Notes under the pieces: model-generated
Told to the model about the DNA's origin: nothing
What the model saw: the letters and a program-made list of their open reading frames with translations, nothing else
The model's database searches: none
Shown here: in pieces, positions 56,844 through 64,000 of the stretch
Layout of the letters: every line of letters starts with the position of its first letter
How positions within the stretch are numbered: the first letter of the stretch is position 1
Source: Buddleja alternifolia
Lineage: Eukaryota; Streptophyta; Magnoliopsida; Lamiales; Scrophulariaceae
Reading direction: 5' to 3'
Assembly (NCBI GenBank): GCA_019426215.1
Contig: CM033396.1
Location: 24,381,101-24,445,100, forward strand
Length of the DNA: 64,000 nt
Made by a program: the position numbers and the translations under genes

Positions 56844-57932
56844 TAGTGAGAAGTAGACAGAGATTACGAATGAAATTTTTTTTTTGAAAAAGAGAGAGAC
56901 TTTTTCTTGCACGAATGTAATAGAGTATAAGAGTGTTTGTGTTCTGCAGAAACTTCAATTTGAATGTTCTGTGTGTTTGAAGTTTGAGATGTTGACACGT
57001 GGAGGAATATAAATCTCAGCCATTAAAATATAACTGTGGACGTGAATTTAGATTAAATAGGCACGGTTTCTTTTAGTAACTGCCACATATACTATTTTGA
57101 AGTCCGATTAAAAGTTTGAAACAGAGATTGAGAGTGATACGTGTGCCCATGAAAAGCGGATACGTTCTTTATGAAAACTGTTCGGGAACCATAATTTTGA
57201 ACACTATTCAAATGCCCGCCAAAAATTTGTTAAAGCGTCCGGACCTATTCAGAATGACGCTTGAAACAATTTAGTGTTATGTGGACGCTTGAGAATCTTG
57301 AGAGTCTCTTTCAAGTAACATTTTGTGCTTTAGCGGTCATTGTAACATATAGAATTATTCCTTTCAGGGTGTATATGAGGACACAGTTTCCCAGTACTTA
57401 TCATTATGTCTTGGTAGTAGTGTTTTACTTTTGGTTTAAAATATTCAGCGCTGGTTGTATTCGTCTAAGATACATGGTAATTGTACTGACGCGTGTACAT
57501 GTGCTGAACCATCTTTGAAAAACGTGATGAGTACCCATGGGTTTTCTTGAGCGAAGGGTGAGGAATGTCAAGTCAGCATTAATTGCATTGATTGACTAAT
57601 CCACTTTCTCGTTTTAGCGTAGGGTAATGTACGCTTGCTTTTAAAAGGGTCTTTTTACTAACTGCTTTAGCCGGGAATAAAGCTAAGCGTTTAGTTTATT
57701 TTGAAAGAAGTGCAGACGCTAAGACAGATTTGTGTAATAAGCGTCAAAAAGGTTTTAAGTGTATGGTGCTAAGTGCGTATGACCGATGCAAGGGAAAACA
57801 TTTTTGGTCATATTCACTTAGGTATAGTTAGCTCTTTTAAGGTTCCCCCTATGTAGGTTCCCCAAAATTTCATAACATACAGTGAATTCCCCCTAAATTT
57901 CATGCCTAACAAAAGTATGATGTTTCGAATGA
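56844..57932 (-). promoter_or_regulatory. Element E pol-ORF3 spacer with candidate ORF3 promoter
   Basis: 1089 nt without a long frame. CACGTG at 56996-57001, and ACGTG words at 57139-57143 and 57522-57526. An imperfect TATA-like AGTATATGTGG (minus, about 57092-57082) lies about 240 nt before the ORF3 start, at the position of the better TATA in A and B. The pol-proximal end has the TTTAGGGGGAATTCAC block (minus, about 57898-57883). A separate ORF3 transcript is inference. Confidence 0.4.
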
Positions 57933-60900
57933 TTAAGCATTTAGATCAATCATACCTAGTTCACTTCTTAAAGTGAGAAAACGTTGTTCGTTAAGCGCTT
58001 TGGTGAAGATATCTGCCAGTTGCTTTTCTGTACCAATGAAGTGCATGGAGATATCTTTCTTTTGAACGTGGTCACGTAGAAAGTGATAGCGAATGTCAAT
58101 GTGTTTGGTTCTAGAGTGAAGAACTGGATTTTGAGTCATTGCTAAGGCGCTTTGATTGTCACAATGGATAGGAGTTGGATCTAGGATTATTCCATAATCT
58201 CTAAGTTGTTGCCTCATCCAAAGGATCTGTGCACAACAGCTTCCAGCGGCTACATACTCAGCCTCAGCGGTGGAAGTAGCGATGGACTGTTGCTTCTTAC
58301 TATGCCATGAAATTAGTCTATCACCTAGAAATTGACATGTTCCACTAGTACTTTTTCTATCTATTTTGCATCCTGCAAAATCTGCATCTGAATAACCAAT
58401 TAGTTCAAAAGGAGAATCCCTAGGATACCATAAGCCCACATTTTGTGTGCCTTTTAGGTACTTAAGGATCCTTTTAGCAGCAATTAAGTGTGATTCTCTA
58501 GGATCAGCTTGAAATCGTGCACACATGCATACTGAGAACATAATATCAGGTCTACTAGCTGTAAGATAAAGAAGTGATCCAATAATACCTCTATAGTTAG
58601 TGATATCAATTTTCTTTCCATTATCGTTTCTATCTAGCTTAAGCGTTTGGCTCATTGGAATTTTTGAAGGTGATGCATTTTCCATACCAAATTTCTTGAT
58701 CATATCTCTGGTATATTTAGTTTGGTTGATGAATATGCCATTAGGGAGTTGTTTAACTTGTAATCCTAGGAAGAAAGTTAATTCACCCATCATGCTCATT
58801 TCAAATTGATCTTGCATCATTTTCGAAAATTTCTCACATAGACGCTTATTGGTAGATCCAAATATAATATCATCAACATAAATTTGAACTAGGAGAATAT
58901 CTTCATTATGGGTAATTTTGAATAACGTTGTGTCAACGCTGCCTTTTGAAAAGCCTTTACCTATAAGGAAGATAGAAAGAGTGTCATACCATGCTCGTGG
59001 TGCTTGTTTAAGACCATAGAGTGCCTTGTCCAATTTGTAAACCATGCTTTTCCCATGGTTGTTGATGAATCCTGGTGGTTGCTCCACATATACTTCTTCT
59101 TGGAGTTTACCATTCAGAAATGCACTCTTTACGTCCATTTGATACACTGTAAATTTGTTAAATGCTGCAAACGCTAGAAACATGCGGATTGCTTCAAGTC
59201 GGGCAACTGGAGCGTATGTTTCATCAAAGTCGATGCCCTCTTCTTGACAGTATCCCTGAGCTACGAGTCTGGCTTTGTTTCTAATCACAATCCCATTCTC
59301 ATCCATTTTGTTTCTATAGACCCATCTAGTTCCAATGACCCCTTGGTGGGTTGGTCTTGGTACTAGCGTCCATACCTCATTTCTTTCAAATTGGTTTAGC
59401 TCTTCTTGCATGGCTTCTATCCAACTTGGATCGTTAAGCGCTTCATCCACTTTCTTTGGTTCCATTTGAGATAGGAAGCTTGCAAACATGGCCTCATTTA
59501 TTGTAGCGGCTCTTGTTCTAACGGGTGCTCCAATATCTCCAATAATTAGTTCTGGTGGATGGTCTCTGAGCCATTTTCTGTCTGGTTGGAACGAGTTAAG
59601 AGATTGATCTAACGTTTGATTAAACTGTGTAGGCGCTTGACCAATTCCTTGCGTAGGCGCTTCAGTGTTTATAGTTTGAATTTGCTCTTGATGAACATTC
59701 CCTTCATGATCATCAGCGTTTCTTGCAATGTCATCGTTGATGTCTTTACGAGTAGTCTTAGGATTAGGTACAATGATTTCATTATCTTCATCAATATCAC
59801 TATCATCACACAGATTGATTTGTGACGCTTGTTGAGATAAATCTTCAATTCCTGCATCATTAATATTAACCTTACTCGGTTCTTGGTTAGCATCATCAAA
59901 CACAACATGAATGGATTCTTCAACCTTCGATTTGATCTTATTTAAGATGCGAAAGCTCTTTCCATTTTTGGCGTAACCTAGAAAGATTCCTTCATCTGCT
60001 TTAGGATCAAATGTCTTTAGGCTTTGGGAGCCATTGTTATGAATGAAACATTTTGAACCAAATACATGAAAGTATGAAACATTCGGCTTACGTCCCTTCC
60101 ATAACTCATATGGAGTCTTTTCATGTTGCTTGTTGATCATACACCGGTTCTGAGTGTAGCAAGCAGTGTTAATAGCTTCGGCCCACAACCTTTGAGGCAG
60201 CTTAGACTCGGCTAACATAGTCCTAGCGGCTTCTTTAAGCGTTCTGTTCCGTCGTTCAGCAACTCCATTTTGTTGAGGTGTTCTAGGTGCTGAATACTCA
60301 TGAAGTATTCCAAAGTCTTTACAGAATTTCTCAACAATATGGTTAGTAAATTCAGTTCCTCTATCACTTCTAATTCTTGTTACTTTTAGATCTTTTAAGT
60401 TCTGTAGTTGACGAATTAGAGAGGTGAGCTTGGCACTAGTTTCATCTTTAGATGCTAGAAATTCTACCCATGTATAGCGTGAAAAATCATCAACTATTAC
60501 TAGTGAATACTTTTTACCACTAACGCTCATGATTTGAATAGGACCAAACAAATCTAAATGTAGTAATTCAAGTATTCGAGAGGTCGATAGATGAAGCTTC
60601 TTCTTAAAAGATGATTTAACTTGTTTACCCATTTGACAGGCATCACATAAGCGATCTTTATTAAAGGAACCTTTAGGTAATCCCTCTACGAGATTTAAAG
60701 ATATTAATTGAGAGATTGTTTTGAAATTGAGGTGATTCATTTTTCTGTGCCATAACCAACCTAATTCGTTTTGATTCTTAGCTACAAAACATGTAGGGTT
60801 GTTATCTAATGTTGAATCCCAATCTACTAAGTATACATTGTTGGTTCTTCTTCCTTTTAATTTAGTGGATCCTGTCTTAACATCGATTATCTCGCACAAG

Positions 60901-61184
60901 TCACTAGAAAATTTAATTTCAAAGCCTTTATCACAGAATTGACTTATGCTTAGGAGATTATGTTTAAGACCCTCAACATAGTATACATCATTGATCATGA
61001 TGTTCCCCCTATGCATGATACCTATACCTTTAGTTTTACCTTTAGAATTATCACCGAATATAACTTGAGGACCATTGGTTGCATGATAGTTGATCAAGAG
61101 ATCCTTTGATCCAGTCATGTGTCTTGACGATCCACTATCTATGTACCATACTGAAGCGTCGGTGTTGGCTCTAGGTACCTGCAT
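57933..61184 (-). CDS. pol: Element E Pol polyprotein (PR-INT-RT-RH), 1083 aa, intact
   Basis: The domain order protease, integrase, reverse transcriptase, RNase H defines Ty1/copia. The protease active site is Asp16 in YIDSGSSRH. The pre-integrase zinc finger is His146, His151, Cys180, Cys183. The integrase catalytic triad is Asp232 (VDDFSRYTW), Asp274 (RSDRGTEF) and Glu310 (NGVAERRN), a D-35-E spacing. Reverse transcriptase spans about 600-860 with Asp684 ([13 protein letters not shown]) and YVDD at 769-772. RNase H carries [17 protein letters not shown] and HCDNQSAL and ends MIDLNA. The ATG lies 14 bases after the gag stop in a different frame, with a TGA immediately before it, so translation from the gag AUG cannot continue into it without splicing or re-initiation. 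It copies and integrates the element inside virus-like particles and the nucleus. Confidence 0.95.
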   Translation of the reverse strand: MQVPRANTDASVWYIDSGSSRHMTGSKDLLINYHATNGPQVIFGDNSKGKTKGIGIMHRGNIMINDVYYVEGLKHNLLSISQFCDKGFEIKFSSDLCEIIDVKTGSTKLKGRRTNNVYLVDWDSTLDNNPTCFVAKNQNELGWLWHRKMNHLNFKTISQLISLNLVEGLPKGSFNKDRLCDACQMGKQVKSSFKKKLHLSTSRILELLHLDLFGPIQIMSVSGKKYSLVIVDDFSRYTWVEFLASKDETSAKLTSLIRQLQNLKDLKVTRIRSDRGTEFTNHIVEKFCKDFGILHEYSAPRTPQQNGVAERRNRTLKEAARTMLAESKLPQRLWAEAINTACYTQNRCMINKQHEKTPYELWKGRKPNVSYFHVFGSKCFIHNNGSQSLKTFDPKADEGIFLGYAKNGKSFRILNKIKSKVEESIHVVFDDANQEPSKVNINDAGIEDLSQQASQINLCDDSDIDEDNEIIVPNPKTTRKDINDDIARNADDHEGNVHQEQIQTINTEAPTQGIGQAPTQFNQTLDQSLNSFQPDRKWLRDHPPELIIGDIGAPVRTRAATINEAMFASFLSQMEPKKVDEALNDPSWIEAMQEELNQFERNEVWTLVPRPTHQGVIGTRWVYRNKMDENGIVIRNKARLVAQGYCQEEGIDFDETYAPVARLEAIRMFLAFAAFNKFTVYQMDVKSAFLNGKLQEEVYVEQPPGFINNHGKSMVYKLDKALYGLKQAPRAWYDTLSIFLIGKGFSKGSVDTTLFKITHNEDILLVQIYVDDIIFGSTNKRLCEKFSKMMQDQFEMSMMGELTFFLGLQVKQLPNGIFINQTKYTRDMIKKFGMENASPSKIPMSQTLKLDRNDNGKKIDITNYRGIIGSLLYLTASRPDIMFSVCMCARFQADPRESHLIAAKRILKYLKGTQNVGLWYPRDSPFELIGYSDADFAGCKIDRKSTSGTCQFLGDRLISWHSKKQQSIATSTAEAEYVAAGSCCAQILWMRQQLRDYGIILDPTPIHCDNQSALAMTQNPVLHSRTKHIDIRYHFLRDHVQKKDISMHFIGTEKQLADIFTKALNEQRFLTLRSELGMIDLNA

Positions 61185-61198
61185 TCAAAAGGGCAGAT

Positions 61199-63412
61199 CT
61201 AATTTCCTTTAGGTACCCATTTTGTTTTGGGTCCTTCTTTGTTAGTGACGTGAATTAGATTTTTCGGAACCCATATTTGCCTTGTCTTCACTATGGGAGA
61301 AAGATTGGCCTTCTTGGTTTTCGTTTTGAGTTGCATACTTTTTCTAGATGTATAGAAATATCCTTGATTATAGTAATAATCATAATCGTAATCATAATTA
61401 TCATAGTGTTGATAATATGAACTGGATTGTTTTGGATATAGACGTTTGATTTTGTTTGGTACTGGCTTAGGATGCACTTTTGGTGCGGGACGCTTAACGT
61501 TTGATTCACTGACAGGAAATATCTCCTTAGCTTTTTGAGCGTTTGGATATATTTTCTTTTGTGAGACATTCGCTTTGGTCTTTCCTTTGCCTGAGTCAAT
61601 GTTGACTTTATCATTAGCTTTTGTACCAGTATTTGTTGATTCATTCAGCGTTTGTCTGATTGAACTTTCTTCAACAAAGATTACACCTTTTCCTTTGTTG
61701 ATTGTTGTAACATTGGACGCTTTGGCTTTATAACTGAATTTATCAAAACCTAGACCGGTCTTTTCACCAAATGCCCTGGTTACTTTAGTCACATTATCTA
61801 GCGTTCTAGACGCTTTCGATAATGAAGAGATGAGCTGCTCTGATTTGGCAAGTTTAGCAACCATTTCAGCTTCTCTTTTGACTATTATATCAAGATCACC
61901 TTTTAGTTGAGTAATTTCACTCTCGAGTGATTGGTTTTTCTCAATGCACTGTTGCTGAATTTGCAACTCTGCTTTGAGTGTTAAGTTATCACATTTGAGT
62001 GCTGAAATAATACGATGATGATTTTGGAATAATTGGGTGGCATCTTGACAATCTGTATAATATTCCTTTACTTTGTCAAGTAATTCATCATAAGAGAGAG
62101 GATGATACAGATCAGTGGTTACCTCAGATGGTACGTCGTTAGATGCTTCATTTTCTCTTGCCATGAGACAAATGAATGCTGAGTCCTTTGATGGTTCATC
62201 ATCGCTGCTTTCATCTGATGATTCCAAGTCCTCTTCAGGCGTATAGAGAGGTTCTGATTCTGCTAGCAAGCCTTGTTGTCTCAGGTTGCTCCTGAATTGG
62301 TTTCTATCCGTGTGATCTTGCTTTGTAGGTTTAGACACATTTGGATATGGGCAATTAACTTGGAAATGCCCTGGTCTCCTGCAGTTGTAACAAAGATTGG
62401 TCTTCATCTTTTGTTCGTTTGTTAATCTTGTGGATCGTTGGTTTAACGTTGCAGGCGCTGAGAGATCTTGCTGAGAAGGAGTTTGATATTGAATTGGCGC
62501 TAGGGAGGAGGGCGCAGGATAGTGAGGCGCTTGATATTGTGGTTGTATTTGAGGAAGCGCTTGATATGAACTTTGTCCTGGGTGCTTAGGACTGTTTCCC
62601 TTCTTTTCATATTTCAGGAATTTCCTGAATCTATTTAGAAGCGCCAGTTCTTCTTCCTCACTTATATCCGAACCTTTTTCTTTGATAGGTTTTCCTTTGA
62701 TTGATGCCATTAGCGCTCCAGATTCGATCACTGGATTACTTACTGCATCACTGGCCGAATTCAGCTCAAACTCAAATGCTTTGAGTTCTGAAAAAGCATC
62801 TTCTGGAGTTAGGCTGTCCAGATTGTTTGATTCTCTCATTGCAGTTGTTTTCATCAGGAATCTGCTTGGAAGACTTCTAAAGATTTTGACCACTGTTTCT
62901 CGATTTTGTAGCTCCATACCCAGAGATGTTAGTTCAGTGACAAGGGCTGTAAACCTCATGTCTAATTGCTCTAACGTCTCATTAGGTAGCATCTTGAAGC
63001 CGTTGAATTTTTCTTTGGCAATTGATAATTTTTTTTCCTTTATTTGTGCTGAGCCACCACAAATAGTAGCCAACTTATCCCAAATTTCTTTAGTTGTATT
63101 GCATGATTTGACTTTGTTGAATAAGTTGTCATTGTCACCAATGGCTGTGTATAATGCATTCCGACCGACATTGTCTAGATTGGCTCGTCGACGCTCATCG
63201 GTGGACCATTCTTGTTTGGGCTTCTCCACATAACCGTCAGGTGTTTCTCCTGTGGCTTCGGGCGCTCCGGTGATAACTTTGTATATTTTGATTGGCCCAT
63301 CTGAAATGATATCACACATTTCATCATCACATGAACACAAATAAGTAAACGCTTTGACCTTCCAAGAGTCATAATTTGACTCGGTCAACTTGGGAACTTT
63401 AGAGAATGCCAT
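61199..63412 (-). CDS. gag: Element E Gag, 737 aa, intact
   Basis: This is the structural protein of the virus-like particle. It starts MAFSKVPKLTESNYDSW, 87 nt after the primer site. Residues 1-230 are the UBN2/Retrotran_gag_2-type core (IWDKLATICGG, FKMLPNETLEQLDMRF). Residues 275-330 are a Pro/Gln/Ala-rich linker. A CCHC zinc knuckle, Cys341-Cys344-His349-Cys354 (CYNCRRPGHFQVNC), binds RNA. An acidic Ser/Asp stretch follows near 400, then a long coiled coil at about 450-570. Lys-rich sequence and a Tyr/Asp-rich tract (YDNYDYDYDYYYNQGYFY) precede the end WVPKGN-TAG. Such a long Gag with an extra coiled coil fits the SIRE/Maximus lineage. It is open throughout. Confidence 0.93.
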   Translation of the reverse strand: MAFSKVPKLTESNYDSWKVKAFTYLCSCDDEMCDIISDGPIKIYKVITGAPEATGETPDGYVEKPKQEWSTDERRRANLDNVGRNALYTAIGDNDNLFNKVKSCNTTKEIWDKLATICGGSAQIKEKKLSIAKEKFNGFKMLPNETLEQLDMRFTALVTELTSLGMELQNRETVVKIFRSLPSRFLMKTTAMRESNNLDSLTPEDAFSELKAFEFELNSASDAVSNPVIESGALMASIKGKPIKEKGSDISEEEELALLNRFRKFLKYEKKGNSPKHPGQSSYQALPQIQPQYQAPHYPAPSSLAPIQYQTPSQQDLSAPATLNQRSTRLTNEQKMKTNLCYNCRRPGHFQVNCPYPNVSKPTKQDHTDRNQFRSNLRQQGLLAESEPLYTPEEDLESSDESSDDEPSKDSAFICLMARENEASNDVPSEVTTDLYHPLSYDELLDKVKEYYTDCQDATQLFQNHHRIISALKCDNLTLKAELQIQQQCIEKNQSLESEITQLKGDLDIIVKREAEMVAKLAKSEQLISSLSKASRTLDNVTKVTRAFGEKTGLGFDKFSYKAKASNVTTINKGKGVIFVEESSIRQTLNESTNTGTKANDKVNIDSGKGKTKANVSQKKIYPNAQKAKEIFPVSESNVKRPAPKVHPKPVPNKIKRLYPKQSSSYYQHYDNYDYDYDYYYNQGYFYTSRKSMQLKTKTKKANLSPIVKTRQIWVPKNLIHVTNKEGPKTKWVPKGN

Positions 63413-63499
63413 GAAGAATTTAAAGTAATTTTAAAGCGACTATAAAAAATGGATCTGAACAAGCAGTTACGCTTGGAAACGCTTAGGTTTCAACTTCAA

Positions 63500-63513
63500 C
63501 CGCTCTGATACCA
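63500..63513 (-). promoter_or_regulatory. Primer-binding site of element E
   Basis: The plus strand reads CCGCTCTGATACCA; the minus strand TGGTATCAGAGCGG is the initiator Met-tRNA site, two bases from the LTR. Confidence 0.92.
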
Positions 63514-63515
63514 CT

Positions 63516-64000
63516 TGTTGGTCCCAAGTGGTATACGAAAGGGTCTAGAAGGGGAGGGGGGGTTGAATAGACCCTGAAGTCTTTTTTGACTTCTTAAAAA
63601 TTCGTATCACTTTGAAGTATTTGAACGCTTGACAAGTTTAAGCGCTGGATGTGGCGCTTGAGAAACGTTAACTTAGACTCGGTGATTTCAACGCTTACCA
63701 AAGTAGGGCAGAGTTTAATCACTAAATCAGAGTTAGCACAGCGGAAGTATTTTATAGCTTAGCGTTCGGTTAATTAATCGAATGTAGTCGCTTAGTTGTT
63801 TTAAGATTTTATCAGAATGTATGCAGTATGAATAGTAAAGCAGTAACACAATGAATGCTTAAAGAGGTAAATGACACAAGATATTTGTAAGGTTCACTGG
63901 GTGATGTAATCCCAGCTAAGTCCTTCTTCTCCTTTTATCAGGGAGGTTTTTCCACTATGATGATTATCGAAGAGTCACACAGAGACTTCTACAAGATAGA
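63516..64000 (-). repeat. 5' LTR of element E (right copy, partial)
   Basis: 485 bp are visible before the window ends. It is nearly identical to the start of 50991-52749. The G-tract after TCTAGAAGGGG is longer here, and four single-base differences were counted. Confidence 0.92.

Larger units (their letters stand above)
50991..64000 (-). mobile_element. Element E: apparently intact SIRE-type Ty1/copia retrotransposon
   Basis: A minus-strand element inserted in D. Left LTR 50991-52749 (1759 bp), polypurine tract, ORF3, spacer, pol, gag, primer site, then the right LTR from 63516, which runs out of the window. Expected full length is about 14.3 kb. All three coding regions are open. Over the first ~480 bp shared by the two LTRs I counted four substitutions plus a G-tract length difference, which indicates a recent insertion. 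The expected target duplicate of GTGGC (50986-50990) lies outside the window. Confidence 0.93.

Noticed and set aside
52932..56912. Calling ORF3 of E an envelope protein
   Set aside because: No transmembrane segment, fusion peptide or cysteine pattern was seen; only the non-conserved upstream start would give a signal-like leader.
57933..61184. Host gene or integrated virus as the source of pol
   Set aside because: LTRs, Met-tRNA primer site, polypurine tract and PR-INT-RT-RH order define a Ty1/copia retrotransposon.

Overview
The window is plant nuclear DNA, most likely from a eudicot: a spliced SWI3A-type chromatin gene lies at the left edge and almost everything else is layered transposable elements of classic plant families. 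No bacterial, organellar, rRNA, tRNA or CRISPR feature was seen. The species cannot be named from the sequence. || Layout: 1-1980 (minus) holds the first two exons of a SWI3A-like SWI/SNF subunit gene that runs off the left edge. 1981-3936 is non-coding with TA/TG microsatellites. 3937-5634 is a solo LTR with a 5-bp target duplication. 6319-9292 is an internally deleted Ty3/gypsy Tat-like element with two LTRs, a gag remnant and a protease remnant. 9385-9867 is a foldback MITE with 9-bp direct repeats. 10325-10452 is a piece of gypsy LTR cut by the 5' end of a CACTA transposon (10453-10989), whose subterminal part is a row of eight hairpins. || From 10990 to 46205 three large Ty1/copia SIRE-type elements sit inside one another: A (plus), interrupted by B (minus, TSD AGAGT), interrupted by C (plus, TSD AAATC/AAATT). 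The layers are gypsy LTR, then CACTA, then A, B and C. The short right-hand remnant of A is fused to a 5'-truncated Tat gypsy element D (46206-50990). A fourth SIRE-type element, E (minus, 50991 to beyond 64000), has entered the 3' region of D. || E is intact over everything visible. It encodes gag (737 aa), pol (1083 aa; protease, integrase, reverse transcriptase, RNase H) and a third ORF (about 1303 aa) separated from pol by about 1.1 kb. A, B and C carry the same layout in decayed form. The most interesting material is in this family: (i) the third ORF looks like an intracellular, basic, coiled-coil protein and not a membrane envelope; (ii) in C it carries two apparent phase-1 spliceosomal introns whose removal restores one frame of exactly 1425 codons; (iii) the spacer before it keeps a TATA-like element and ACGTG motifs; (iv) gag and pol are separated by a stop and a 35- or 38-nt offset ending in a splice-acceptor-like sequence in all four copies; (v) CpG in these elements is largely confined to AGCG/CGCT.
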